From Ancylomarina subtilis (GTDB taxonomy: Bacteria; Bacteroidota; Bacteroidia; Bacteroidales; Marinifilaceae): a stretch of 64,000 nt of DNA. The stretch covers positions 248,001 through 312,000 of the forward strand of contig NZ_SHKN01000002.1 of the NCBI RefSeq assembly GCF_004217115.1. Reading direction: 5' to 3'. The notes under the pieces were generated by a model. It did no database searches. It was given only the letters and a program-made list of their open reading frames with translations, and was not told the DNA's origin. Shown here one piece after another: positions 1 through 8,662 of this stretch. The position numbers were made by a program, and so were the translations under genes. Numbering within the stretch: the first letter of the stretch is position 1; the number at the start of each line of letters is the position of its first letter.

Positions 1-194
1 GGTTGGCAAATAATTACCACAAGCCTTTTGATGAATATCAGGATTGGTGGGATTTATCGGGTGTAGCCGAAGATGCTAAACTGATGTTTCGTATTGGATG
101 GAAACTGGCTAATGAAGATTCATTTCCTCAATGGAAAGATGGTTCTGAATTCAAAGCCATTCGTGAAAAGCAATTTGTAAATAAGAAAAACTAG
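1..194 (+). CDS. C-terminal end of an M28-family metallopeptidase (partial)
   Basis: Only the last ~64 residues are in the window; the frame is open to base 1, so the TTG at position 3 is internal and not a start. The fragment carries NYHKPFDEY, which fits the region around the last zinc-ligand histidine of M28 aminopeptidases (YHxPxDE), followed by a helical tail (IGWKLAN, FPQWKDGSEF) of the kind seen in exported Bacteroidota M28 enzymes. The family removes N-terminal residues from peptides. The assignment rests on a short stretch. A bidirectional terminator follows at 231-257. Confidence 0.6.
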   Translation, partial: LANNYHKPFDEYQDWWDLSGVAEDAKLMFRIGWKLANEDSFPQWKDGSEFKAIREKQFVNKKN

Positions 195-230
195 ACTTAG
201 GTTTTAGTCTATACAACCAATAAAAAAAAA

Positions 231-257
231 AGTGATCTCAATTTTGTTGAGATCACT
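231..257. terminator. Bidirectional intrinsic terminator
   Basis: Perfect 11-bp inverted repeat (arms 231-241 and 247-257, 5-nt loop) flanked by an A-tract on the left and a T-tract on the right. It can end both the M28 gene (+) and hydE (-). Confidence 0.85.
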
Positions 258-274
258 TTTTTATTTTGTATCAA

Positions 275-1357
275 TTAGTGTCTTGATTTATAATGTAAGG
301 AATCACCCCATTGACCATAGCCAATTTCACCATCAGCCATATTGATACGAGCTTCCATACAGTTGGTGCAATCATCCGCACCTTCATCAATACAGGGTTT
401 GTTTTGATATAAAAGGTAGTTGGCTCTTTCTTGTGTCGGTGTAATATTTGGCATGATAATATTTGCTCCAATTTTCAAAGCTTTTTCTCTTCCCAAAGGA
501 TCAATAGCTTGCAGGGCAGTGGCTGCAGCAATATTAATATCCTTCATCATGATTCGAAGAACCGCAATCATTCTAAGCGTTAACCTAAATCTTTCATTCA
601 GACTCATCAACTGATCCTTGTACTGGTACAATGGGGTCTGGTCATGTTCGATAAAAGGGCCCATACCCACCATATCGATATCAAACTTTTTCATGAAAAG
701 CAGATCGTTGGCCAAATCTTCGTAGGTTTGAAAAGGAAGACCAATCATCACGCCCGTTCCCGTTTGATAGCCAATATCCTGAAGCGATTTCAAGCATTTA
801 AGTCGGGTTGCATGCGAGTGTTCTTCGTTATTGGGGTGGATTTTATTGTAGAGTTCAGCATTACTCGACTCAATGCGTAGCAGATAACGATGGGCTCCGG
901 CATCAAACCATTTTTGGTAGGTTTCAGGATTTTGCTCACCAATTGAAATGGTGATCCCCAGCTCATTATTACTGATTTTTTTGATATCTCTTAAAAGTTG
1001 ACTGATGCGGTCAACAAAGGCAGGATCGGAACGTTCGCCAGCTTGCAAAACCATTGAGCCGTATTTGTGTTCGTGGGCAAATTTGGCAGCCTTCAGAATC
1101 TGCTCATCAGCAATATCGTAGCGATTGACCTCTTTGTTAGTGGCCCGAATGCCACAGTATAAACAGTCTTTTTTACAAATATTAGAGAATTCAACTAGTC
1201 CTCGGAAATAGACTTTATTGCCGATATATTCAAGTTTTACTTCGTGTGAACGTTTAAATAAAGCTTTCTCTTGTTCACCACTAGCCTTCAAGAGTCGAAT
1301 AATGTCGTCTTTGCTAAAGTTCTCTTTTTGTAATAGTGCGTTGAAACTAATATTCAT
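275..1357 (-). CDS. hydE: [FeFe]-hydrogenase H-cluster maturase HydE, radical SAM
   Basis: Radical SAM enzyme that helps build the di-iron subcluster of [FeFe] hydrogenase. The SAM-cluster motif is C-x3-C-x2-C (CKKDCLYC, residues 61-68 from this start). Near the C-terminus C-x7-C-x2-C (KPC...DDCTNC) matches the accessory Fe-S site described for Thermotoga HydE. The frame opens at 1399, but a -7 promoter box lies on the first codon there, and HydE proteins usually begin just before the helix ISFNALLQ, so the ATG at 1357 (360 aa) is preferred. hydF, hydG and the hydrogenase are not in the window. BioB and PylB are relatives, but the second cysteine cluster favours HydE. Confidence 0.9.
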   Translation of the reverse strand: MNISFNALLQKENFSKDDIIRLLKASGEQEKALFKRSHEVKLEYIGNKVYFRGLVEFSNICKKDCLYCGIRATNKEVNRYDIADEQILKAAKFAHEHKYGSMVLQAGERSDPAFVDRISQLLRDIKKISNNELGITISIGEQNPETYQKWFDAGAHRYLLRIESSNAELYNKIHPNNEEHSHATRLKCLKSLQDIGYQTGTGVMIGLPFQTYEDLANDLLFMKKFDIDMVGMGPFIEHDQTPLYQYKDQLMSLNERFRLTLRMIAVLRIMMKDINIAAATALQAIDPLGREKALKIGANIIMPNITPTQERANYLLYQNKPCIDEGADDCTNCMEARINMADGEIGYGQWGDSLHYKSRH

Positions 1358-1396
1358 ATCAGTGGACTTAGATTTTATGAGCTTGAGTTTGTTCTG

Positions 1397-1404
1397 CAAA
1401 AATA
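1397..1404 (-). promoter_or_regulatory. Bacteroidota -7 box for hydE
   Basis: Minus strand reads TATTTTTG, an exact TAnnTTTG. No good TTTG lies 19-21 nt upstream. Predicted start of transcription is near 1390, which would leave the ATG at 1357 as the first usable start. Confidence 0.4.
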
Positions 1405-1833
1405 GTGATAAAAATTTAAGATTTTCTTTCGAATGGCAGTATTTGGAGTTTCATACTCGAAACTCTTTAATGTGTTTATTGGAAGAATTTTAGTTTAAAT
1501 ATTAAAGACCTGATTGTATTGGCAGTTTATGCTGAAGTCAGAAAATAGGGGGCTTCATTGCAAACGTTTGTTTTAGATCAGTTCTAAATTGTTGTTTTTT
1601 TCTTGATAAATGGGGATTTGCTTACAGATTACTAGTGATTCTTCTTTTTAGAGTATTGATTCTTACTATATTTGTCCAAAATTTTGATGAATCATAAGTT
1701 GGTTCTGGGGAATTAAATTTACAAGATACTACACCCGAAATCGGTTTTAAGGTGTTTATACAATTGAGTAGGTATACACGCTTTATTTTGCAGATCAGAA
1801 TTTAATTTGAAATAAAATACTAAAACATATACA
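1405..1833. other. Intergenic region between divergent hydE and the acyl-CoA synthetase gene
   Basis: About 430 bp, AT-rich, with no convincing gene or tRNA. It holds the hydE -7 box at its left edge and a possible -7 box for the right-hand gene at 1667-1674. No stable hairpin noticed. Confidence 0.5.
1667..1674 (+). promoter_or_regulatory. Possible -7 box for the acyl-CoA synthetase gene
   Basis: TATATTTG fits TAnnTTTG exactly, but there is no TTTG at the right distance upstream, and it would leave a ~150-nt leader. Confidence 0.3.
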
Positions 1834-3897
1834 ATGATTAACGAACAGTTATTAAATCCTAAAAGTATTGTCGTTGTTGGAGGTTCCGACGATGTACAAA
1901 AGCCAGGTGGTAAGGTTTTAAAGAATCTTATTGATGGAAATTTTCAAGGAAACCTATATGTTGCTAACCCAAAGTTAGACGAGGTTCAAGGAATTAAGTC
2001 ATATAAGAATCCACAAGATTTACCTGAAGTGGATTGTGCAATTCTTGCAATTGCAGCTAAGTTTTGTCCACAGACAATTGAGTTGTTGGCAAAAGAGAAA
2101 AACACAAGGGCTTTTATTATTCTATCTGCTGGATTTAGCGAAGAGAATGAAGAAGGAGCTGAACTTGAGAGACAAATTGTTGAAACGGTGAATTCAGTTG
2201 GGGGTGCTTTAATCGGACCAAACTGTGTTGGTGTTTTAAATTCAAACTATAATGGTGTTTTCACAACTCCAATTCCATCATTAGATCCTAAGGGATGCGA
2301 TTTTATTTCTGGATCAGGAGCAACAGCGGTATTCATTATGGAGTCCGGTGTACCTAAAGGGCTTTCTTTCTCTAGTGTTTATTCAGTAGGGAACTCTGCT
2401 CAGATGGGTGTTGAAGAGATCTTGAAATATATGGATGAGAGCTACGATCCTGAAACTTCCAGCTCGGTTAAATTATTATATATCGAGAATATCGACAAGC
2501 CAGAGATGTTATTGAAGCACGCTTCATCTTTGATTCGTAAAGGTTGTAAGATTGCTGCAATTAAATCGGGTAGTTCTGAAGCGGGTTCTCGTGCTGCTTC
2601 ATCTCACACAGGTGCACTAGCTAGTCCTGATGTTGCTGTAAATGCACTTTTCAAAAAAGCGGGTATTGTTCGTTGTTCAGGTAGAGAAGAGTTGGCAACT
2701 GTCGCTTCCATCTTTATGCATCCTGAATTGAAAGGTAAAAATATTGCGGTTATTACCCATGCAGGTGGGCCGGCAGTGATGTTGACAGATGCGCTTTCAA
2801 ACAATGGTTTGGATGTACCGCATATCGAAGGACCTAAAGCTGATGCTTTGCTTGAGAAACTTTATGCAGGCTCTTCAGTGGCAAATCCAATCGATTTCTT
2901 AGCAACAGGTACAGCTCAGCAGTTGGGTGATATTATCGATGCTTGTGAAAATGATTTTGACAATATCGATGCGATGGCTGTTGTATTTGGTAGCCCGGGT
3001 TTATTCCCTGTATATGATGTTTACGACTTGTTGGATGAGAAGATGAAGCAGTGCAAGAAGCCAATTTATCCAATTCTGCCATCGGTTATTAATGTGAAAG
3101 ATGAAATTGAACATTTCTTAGCTAAAGGTCGAATCAATTTCCCTGATGAAGTTGTATTTGGTGACGCATTGGCTAAGGTTTACAATACTCCAAAGCCAGA
3201 GGCTGAAAATATTGTGATGCCTGAGGTTGATAAAAAAGCAATCCGTGCGATTATTGATGAGGCTGATAATGGTTATTTAGCTCCTGAGAAAATTCACGCT
3301 TTATTGGATGCTGCTGGTATCGACCGTTCGAAAGAAGGTGTGATTGATACGGTTGAAGCTGCTAAGGAAATGGCTAAGGAAATTGGTTACCCAATGGTAA
3401 TGAAAGTTGTTGGTCCGGTTCACAAGTCAGATGTTGGTGGGGTTGTTTTAAATGTGATGAATGAGGAAACAGTGGTTGCAGAATTCGAGCGTTTGATTAA
3501 AATTCAGGATACTTATGCCGTAATGATGTGTTCTCAGCATAGCGGAACAGAAGTTTTTATTGGTGCAAAACGTGAAGATAAATTCGGTCATATGGTTCTT
3601 TGTGGACTAGGTGGAATTTTTATCGAAGTATTCAAAGATGTGAAAGCAGCTTTAGCTCCAATTTCAAAAGATGAAGCGCACGAAATGATTCGCGGTTTGC
3701 AGTCTTATGGTATTATTAAAGGGATGCGTGGACAAGAGCCTGTAAACGAAGATAAGTTTGCAGATGCAGTTTCTCGTGTTGCTGCTCTGATGACAGTGGC
3801 TCCTGAGATTTTTGAAATGGATTTAAATCCACTTTTAGGATCGAAAGATGCTGTTGTTGCTGTTGATGCTCGTATTCGAATTGAAAAAGAGATGTAA
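1834..3897 (+). CDS. ADP-forming acetyl/acyl-CoA synthetase, fused alpha-beta
   Basis: Converts acyl-CoA + ADP + Pi to free acid + CoA + ATP, the energy-yielding last step of peptide and pyruvate fermentation. Order: CoA-binding Rossmann domain (residues ~1-130), succinyl-CoA-ligase-like domains (~150-460) with the phospho-histidine motif SSHTGALAS (His258), then an ATP-grasp domain (~470-687) including YPMVMKVVGP. At 687 aa it is a full-length one-chain enzyme; archaeal homologues often split it in two. It sits upstream of an aminotransferase and 2-oxoacid:ferredoxin oxidoreductase genes, which would supply its branched-chain or aryl acyl-CoA substrates. A protein acetyltransferase of the Pat type is less likely because no GNAT domain is present. 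Confidence 0.9.
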   Translation: MINEQLLNPKSIVVVGGSDDVQKPGGKVLKNLIDGNFQGNLYVANPKLDEVQGIKSYKNPQDLPEVDCAILAIAAKFCPQTIELLAKEKNTRAFIILSAGFSEENEEGAELERQIVETVNSVGGALIGPNCVGVLNSNYNGVFTTPIPSLDPKGCDFISGSGATAVFIMESGVPKGLSFSSVYSVGNSAQMGVEEILKYMDESYDPETSSSVKLLYIENIDKPEMLLKHASSLIRKGCKIAAIKSGSSEAGSRAASSHTGALASPDVAVNALFKKAGIVRCSGREELATVASIFMHPELKGKNIAVITHAGGPAVMLTDALSNNGLDVPHIEGPKADALLEKLYAGSSVANPIDFLATGTAQQLGDIIDACENDFDNIDAMAVVFGSPGLFPVYDVYDLLDEKMKQCKKPIYPILPSVINVKDEIEHFLAKGRINFPDEVVFGDALAKVYNTPKPEAENIVMPEVDKKAIRAIIDEADNGYLAPEKIHALLDAAGIDRSKEGVIDTVEAAKEMAKEIGYPMVMKVVGPVHKSDVGGVVLNVMNEETVVAEFERLIKIQDTYAVMMCSQHSGTEVFIGAKREDKFGHMVLCGLGGIFIEVFKDVKAALAPISKDEAHEMIRGLQSYGIIKGMRGQEPVNEDKFADAVSRVAALMTVAPEIFEMDLNPLLGSKDAVVAVDARIRIEKEM

Positions 3898-3996
3898 AAA
3901 CTGTGGCTTAGCTTGTTTGTAGGTTCGTGAATTTGACGATACCTTTACATTCTTCAAATTGACAATTTACTCACTTACTAAATCACTCATTATATT

Positions 3997-4146
3997 ATGA
4001 GAAAGTTTAAAGATCTAAGCCTGAATGAAAAACTGATGATCAGTTTTATCCTAATTCTTTTAATCGCTATTGCTTTAAATTGGAGCAATGTTTTTAAAGG
4101 AATAAAAAAAGGCTTCGATATTCAGACCGAACAACCGGCCGAATAA
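3997..4146 (+). CDS. Small single-span membrane protein, 49 aa
   Basis: ATG-to-TAA frame of 50 codons. A charged N-terminus (MRKFKDLSLNEKL) is followed by a hydrophobic segment (residues ~14-28) and a polar tail ending in EQPAE. It lies between two membrane-associated or metabolic genes on the same strand and is followed at once by a strong terminator, which supports a real transcript. I do not recognise a named family; similar-sized one-span proteins are common in Bacteroidota. The function is unknown. Confidence 0.6.
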   Translation: MRKFKDLSLNEKLMISFILILLIAIALNWSNVFKGIKKGFDIQTEQPAE

Positions 4147-4154
4147 GCTGGATG

Positions 4155-4179
4155 ATACCCGAGACATCGTCTCGGGTAT
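4155..4179 (+). terminator. Intrinsic terminator
   Basis: Perfect 11-bp GC-containing stem (4155-4165 / 4169-4179) with a 3-nt loop, followed by TTTGTTTT. It begins 8 bases after the stop codon of the 49-aa gene. Confidence 0.85.
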
Positions 4180-4239
4180 TTGTTTTAAATCTTGATCTTG
4201 CGATCTCGATATTATTTACCATTTGCATGATATTATAAA

Positions 4240-4932
4240 ATGAAAAAACAAGATTTAATATTCATACTTTGTGTTGTCATTTTCTTTCTGCCATTTTTTG
4301 TGTCAGACGAAGTGTTTAACTTTTATGTAGGCTATAATAAAGCTCACGGTATGGTTACCAGTTTCATTAAATTCGCAGTTCTGGCGACTTTGGGTGAGAT
4401 AATCGGTTTAAGATTGAAATCCGGTGTTTATTACCAAAAGGGTTTTGGTATTCTTCCCAGAGCCATTGTATGGGGATTCCTGGGATTAAGCATCAAGCTG
4501 GCTTTTGTCATTTTTGCTACCGGAACACCGATCTTCATTGCTTATCTTGGTCTTGATGGTGCAACTGAAATTATGAAAGGCGCTTTTAGCACCGATAAGC
4601 TATTGGTTGCTTTTGCAATATCAGCTTGTATGAACCTTATATATGCACCCGTAATGATGACTTTGCATAAAATTACGGATACCCATATTATTGATAATGG
4701 CGGAACGTTAAGAGGTTTTCTGAAACCGATTCAGTTTTCTAATATTTTTCAGAAGCTGGATTGGGGTGTGCAGTGGAATTTTGTTTTCAAAAAAACAATT
4801 CCATTTTTCTGGATTCCGGCACATACATTTACCTTTTTATTGCCACCAGATTATCAGGTTTTGTTTGCAGCCGTTCTGGGAATTGTCTTGGGGGTATTAC
4901 TCGCCATTGCAAGTTTGAAAAGTGCTAAATAA
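4240..4932 (+). CDS. Mpv17/PMP22-like integral membrane protein
   Basis: 230 residues with about five hydrophobic segments. The C-terminal part (WGVQWNFVFKKTIPFFWIP, then a hydrophobic helix) resembles the W..NF...P.FWIP signature of the Mpv17/PMP22 family, whose bacterial members have no firm function. The N-terminus is a signal-anchor rather than a cleaved signal. It stands alone between terminators at 4155-4179 and 4944-4978. The family call is moderate; otherwise it is a conserved membrane protein. Confidence 0.6.
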   Translation: MKKQDLIFILCVVIFFLPFFVSDEVFNFYVGYNKAHGMVTSFIKFAVLATLGEIIGLRLKSGVYYQKGFGILPRAIVWGFLGLSIKLAFVIFATGTPIFIAYLGLDGATEIMKGAFSTDKLLVAFAISACMNLIYAPVMMTLHKITDTHIIDNGGTLRGFLKPIQFSNIFQKLDWGVQWNFVFKKTIPFFWIPAHTFTFLLPPDYQVLFAAVLGIVLGVLLAIASLKSAK

Positions 4933-4943
4933 TTATAACTTTG
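4914..4943 (+). promoter_or_regulatory. Promoter for the flavodoxin gene
   Basis: TTTG (4914-4917), an 18-nt spacer, then TAACTTTG (4936-4943), an exact -7 box. Transcription should begin near 4950, inside the left arm of the next hairpin, so the promoter overlaps the end of the upstream gene and its terminator. Confidence 0.5.
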
Positions 4944-4978
4944 TAGAGGATTGAAAATTATAAATTTTTAATCCTCTA
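4944..4978 (+). terminator. Intrinsic terminator of the Mpv17-like gene
   Basis: 9-bp perfect outer stem (4944-4952 / 4970-4978) extended by inner A-T pairs, followed by a run of T to 4985. Confidence 0.75.
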
Positions 4979-5048
4979 TTTTTTTACAATAAGCACAAGT
5001 GGGTTCACTGTGTTTGGTTTGATGTCTCATCTCTTTTATACTGAAAAT

Positions 5049-5564
5049 ATGACTAAAATTGGTTTGTTTTACGGCCCTGAAGAAGGTAATGTAGAAAAAG
5101 TAGCCAAGCTTATTGCTGGCAAACTTAAAAATGTTGATCTGGTAAAAGTTAAAGATGTTGATGCAGATGCTTTCGATGCGTACGAGAATATTATTCTGGG
5201 AATTTCGACACTTGGAAAACACACGTGGTCTTCGGATAATACAGGAAACGATTGGGATCAATTTTTGCCCAAAATGAAGGGGATTAGTTTAAAAGGTAAG
5301 AAGGTTGCCATTTTCGGACTTGGGGATCATGTTGCTTACGCTGATTTCTTTGTTGATGCTATGGGAGAATTATTTGAGCTTGTTAAAGAAACCGGAGCGA
5401 CCCTTATTGGTGAAGTGAGTGGTGAAGGTTATGAGTTTAATGAATCTCGTGCTTTTATCGATGGGAAATTTGTAGGACTTCCTATTGATGAAGACTTTGA
5501 AGAAGAATTAACTGAAGAAAGAATCGATAATTGGTTGAAAATCATTGAGCCGGAGATGATTTAA
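5049..5564 (+). CDS. Flavodoxin
   Basis: 171-residue FMN electron carrier able to replace ferredoxin. The phosphate-binding loop reads FYGPEEGNVEKVAKL, a variant of the usual TGNT loop. The FMN-ring loops are seen as ISTLGKHTWSS and FGLGDHVAYADFF, the latter typical of flavodoxins. An upstream start at 5010 would add a 13-residue tail ahead of the first beta strand; the ATG at 5049 puts the strand MTKIGLFYG at the N-terminus, as in the family. Placed beside ferredoxin-linked oxidoreductase genes, it may share their electrons. Confidence 0.9.
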   Translation: MTKIGLFYGPEEGNVEKVAKLIAGKLKNVDLVKVKDVDADAFDAYENIILGISTLGKHTWSSDNTGNDWDQFLPKMKGISLKGKKVAIFGLGDHVAYADFFVDAMGELFELVKETGATLIGEVSGEGYEFNESRAFIDGKFVGLPIDEDFEEELTEERIDNWLKIIEPEMI

Positions 5565-5585
5565 AAAATATTCATATATAAATTG

Positions 5586-5611
5586 AAGCTTTCTTCCCTT
5601 GAAGAAAGCTT
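5586..5611 (+). terminator. Intrinsic terminator of the flavodoxin gene
   Basis: 11-bp perfect stem (5586-5596 / 5601-5611), loop CCTT, followed by a run of T to about 5618. Confidence 0.9.
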
Positions 5612-5761
5612 TTTTTTTGCCGAAACTATCAGTTTAGTATTTTTAAAACGATTACTCTCTTTAGATTGTAATTATATAAGCTTAATTCGTTTTAATTTGT
5701 AAGGAAAATTTGTAAAATTGCAGTAATTAAAATTTAAACAATAACCCTTTAAATATAAAAT

Positions 5762-7078
5762 ATGAAAACCCCCATAAGTTCTCAAATCGTTGATGCTAAA
5801 TTAGCTCTGTGTGAGATAGATAAGATGGAAGATGCCACTATTCGTGATGTTGTACGTGTGGTCAATATGATTGAAGAAGAGAGTGGAGAGAAATTCATTC
5901 GTATGGAAATGGGGGTTCCGGGTTTGGCAGCCTCTAAATTTGGTATTGAAGCAGAAAAAGAAGCATTGGATCGTGGTGTTGCTTCAGCTTACCCAATGCT
6001 TGAAGGTGTTAAGCCTTTGAAAGAAGAAGGTTCTAAGTTCATCAAAAATTTCATGGATGTAGAATTAGGCGCAGAAGGTGTAATTCCAACTGTTGGTTCT
6101 ATGCAAGGTGGATATGCTGCTTTTATGGCTGTTTGTTCGGCTACCAAAGGTAAGGATACGATCTTATTTGTTGATCCAGGTTTCCCGGTGCAGAAAACAC
6201 AGATGGATGTTTTGGGAATGAAATATGAAACTTTCGATATTTACGAGTATCGTGGTGATAAGCTACAAGATAAGCTTGAATCTATTATGTCGAAAGGAAA
6301 TATTGCGGGTATCCTTTATTCAAATCCTAACAATCCGGCTTGGACTTGTATGAACGAGGACGAGTTGAAGACAATTGGTGAAATGGCTACAAAATACGAT
6401 GCGATTGTATTGGAAGATCTTGCCTATTTCGCTATGGATTTCAGAACAGATTTAAGTCAGCCAGGTGTGGGTCCTTACCAGCCTACTGTTGCTCGATATA
6501 CAGACAACTATATCTTGATGATTTCTAGTTCTAAGGCATTCTCATATGCTGGTCAAAGAATTGGTTTGCTTTGTATTTCTGATAATCTTTACAATAGAAG
6601 ATATGAAGGAATGAAGAATCGCTTTGGTTTAGATAAATTTGGCGATGCTGTTGTATTCAGAATTATTTACACATTATCTTCAGGTGTATCTCATTCAGCA
6701 CAATATGGTTTACATGGTATGCTAAAAGCGGCTAACGAAGGTAAATTTAATTTTGTTGAAGATGTAAGAGAGTATGGTGAGCGTGCTAAGATTATGAAGA
6801 AACTATTTATGGATAATGGTTTTGAATTGGTTTACGGAACCGATCTTGATGTGCCTTTGGCTGATGGATTTTATTTTACAATTGCATATCCCGGACTAAC
6901 CGGTTCCGATTTGAATAAGAAATTGCTGTACTATGGTATTTCTGCAATCTGCTTGAATGAAACAGGGAGTCTAAAAGAAGGCCTTCGTGCTTGTGTTTCT
7001 CAGATCTCACGCGATCAATTTGCTGATTTGGAGTTCAGATTGAAAGAGTTTCATAAGCATCATCAAGTTCTTGCATAA
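5762..7078 (+). CDS. PLP-dependent aminotransferase, class I/II
   Basis: Fold-type I aminotransferase of 438 residues that turns amino acids into 2-oxoacids. Seen: NPNNP (188-192), LEDLAYF with Asp219 and Tyr222 contacting the cofactor, the Schiff-base lysine in SSSKAFSY (Lys258), and GQRIG (Arg266). There is no signal peptide. It lies 223 bp upstream of the 2-oxoacid:ferredoxin oxidoreductase genes, so branched-chain or aromatic amino acids are likely substrates (inference from context). Aspartate aminotransferase or an aminotransferase of another specificity cannot be excluded from motifs. Confidence 0.85.
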   Translation: MKTPISSQIVDAKLALCEIDKMEDATIRDVVRVVNMIEEESGEKFIRMEMGVPGLAASKFGIEAEKEALDRGVASAYPMLEGVKPLKEEGSKFIKNFMDVELGAEGVIPTVGSMQGGYAAFMAVCSATKGKDTILFVDPGFPVQKTQMDVLGMKYETFDIYEYRGDKLQDKLESIMSKGNIAGILYSNPNNPAWTCMNEDELKTIGEMATKYDAIVLEDLAYFAMDFRTDLSQPGVGPYQPTVARYTDNYILMISSSKAFSYAGQRIGLLCISDNLYNRRYEGMKNRFGLDKFGDAVVFRIIYTLSSGVSHSAQYGLHGMLKAANEGKFNFVEDVREYGERAKIMKKLFMDNGFELVYGTDLDVPLADGFYFTIAYPGLTGSDLNKKLLYYGISAICLNETGSLKEGLRACVSQISRDQFADLEFRLKEFHKHHQVLA

Positions 7079-7301
7079 CTGAATGCTTATACATTTCGTA
7101 TAAGTAAGAGGTGATCAGAAACAGATTCGTATAAAATATGCCTCTCAAGTAACGAATTTGTTATATATGGGGCATAATTTATTTAGACTGATTGTAAATT
7201 TTTGATATTGGCGATGAATTGAAAGGAAAATGATGGAAGTCGCTTTTGATTTGTTACCTTTATCGAGCAAATTAACATTAAATTCTTAATATATAAACGC
7301 T

Positions 7302-7529
7302 ATGGCAAAATTCAAAGGTGCTATTGTTGTTGATACCGAAAAATGTAAAGGTTGTGGCTTATGTGTTGTAGCCTGCCCTACAAAGGTTATCGAACTTGCA
7401 CGCGACGTTAATGGCAAAGGTTACCATTATGCCCACATGGCCAATGCTGATGCATGTATTGGTTGTTCAAGTTGTGGTTTAGTTTGTCCGGACACAGTAA
7501 TTACTGTTTACAGAGTAAAAGCAAGCTAA
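7302..7529 (+). CDS. 2-oxoacid:ferredoxin oxidoreductase delta subunit (2x[4Fe-4S] ferredoxin)
   Basis: 75-residue ferredoxin with two C-x2-C-x2-C-x3-C-P motifs (Cys15/18/21/25 and Cys52/55/58/62), each binding a [4Fe-4S] cluster. In VOR/KOR-type enzymes this subunit passes electrons from the TPP centre to free ferredoxin. It is the first of four genes (delta, alpha, beta, gamma) with 44, 3 and 91 nt between them. An imperfect -7 box (TACCTTTA, 7255-7262) lies upstream. Confidence 0.92.
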   Translation: MAKFKGAIVVDTEKCKGCGLCVVACPTKVIELARDVNGKGYHYAHMANADACIGCSSCGLVCPDTVITVYRVKAS

Positions 7530-7573
7530 TTACTATTTAATCAAAATCTGAAAATCTTAAAAATATTTTTGTA

Positions 7574-8659
7574 ATGGGAGATATTCGATTAATGAAGGGG
7601 AATGAAGTGATTGCTGAAGCAGCTATTCGTTGCGGATGCGATGGGTATTTTGGTTACCCAATTACACCTCAGTCCGAAGTTATGGAGACCCTTATGATTC
7701 GCAGACCTGAGCAGGAAACCGGAATGGTTGTTGTTCAAGCGGAAAGTGAAGTCGCTGCAATTAATATGGTGTACGGTGGTGCATCTTGCGGTAAAAAAGT
7801 AATGACATCATCTTCAAGTCCTGGAATCAGTTTGAAGGCTGAAGGTATTACTTATCTTGCCGGTGCTGAATTGCCTGCCTTAGTTGTTAATGTTGTACGA
7901 GGAGGACCAGGTCTTGGTACGATTCAGCCAGCTCAGTCTGACTATTTTCAAGCTGTAAAAGGTGGTGGACATGGTGACTACAAGCTAATTGTTTTGGCTC
8001 CTGCTTCAGTTCAGGAAATGAACGATTTTGTTGAGTTGAGTTTTGACTTGGCATTTAAATATTTAAATCCAGCAATGATTTTGACTGATGGTGTTATTGG
8101 TCAGATGATGGAGAAGGTTGAATTGTCAGAATTCAAGCCTCGTTGGACTGAAGAAGAAATTATTGCGAAGTCTGGAACTTGGGCTACTACAGGTAAAACT
8201 GCAGATAGAGAGCGTAATATTTCTACATCTCTAGATCTTGATTCAGCTAAGCAAGAAGTCTTTAATCACAAGTTGCAAGCGAAATATCGCGCAATGGAAG
8301 AGAACGATGTTCGCTTCGAAAAAATCAATTGTGATGACGCTGACTATCTATTCGTAGCTTACGGATCAAGTGCTCGTATTTGTCAAAAAGCGATTGAGAT
8401 TGCTCGTGAAAAAGGAATTAAAGTTGGTTTGCTACGTCCTATAACTCTTTTCCCTTACCCAGTTAAGCAGATCCAGGAAATGCTTGGTCAAGTAAAAGGA
8501 ATTTTATCAGTAGAAATGAGTGCTGGTCAAATGGTAGAAGATGTACGTTTGGCTGTTAACGGTAAGGTGCCAGTTGAGCACTTTGGTCGTTACGGTGGAA
8601 TCATTCCTACTCCTGATGAAGTAGTTGAAGCATTAGAACAAAATTTTTTAGGAGAATAA
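7574..8659 (+). CDS. vorB: 2-oxoacid:ferredoxin oxidoreductase alpha subunit, VorB type
   Basis: Pyrimidine-binding and transketolase C-terminal domains of a 2-oxoacid:ferredoxin oxidoreductase (361 aa). It has GNEVIAEAAIRCGCDGYFGYPITPQSE at the N-terminus, the conserved signature of the alpha chain, and VLAPASVQEM and LRPITLFPYP further on. With the TPP subunit it oxidatively decarboxylates 2-oxoacids to acyl-CoA. Bacteroidota annotations name this type VorB (3-methyl-2-oxobutanoate), and the real substrate range may include aryl or 2-oxoglutarate-type acids. The stop is 3 nt from the next start, so translation is probably coupled. Confidence 0.88.
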   Translation: MGDIRLMKGNEVIAEAAIRCGCDGYFGYPITPQSEVMETLMIRRPEQETGMVVVQAESEVAAINMVYGGASCGKKVMTSSSSPGISLKAEGITYLAGAELPALVVNVVRGGPGLGTIQPAQSDYFQAVKGGGHGDYKLIVLAPASVQEMNDFVELSFDLAFKYLNPAMILTDGVIGQMMEKVELSEFKPRWTEEEIIAKSGTWATTGKTADRERNISTSLDLDSAKQEVFNHKLQAKYRAMEENDVRFEKINCDDADYLFVAYGSSARICQKAIEIAREKGIKVGLLRPITLFPYPVKQIQEMLGQVKGILSVEMSAGQMVEDVRLAVNGKVPVEHFGRYGGIIPTPDEVVEALEQNFLGE

Positions 8660-8662
8660 GTT

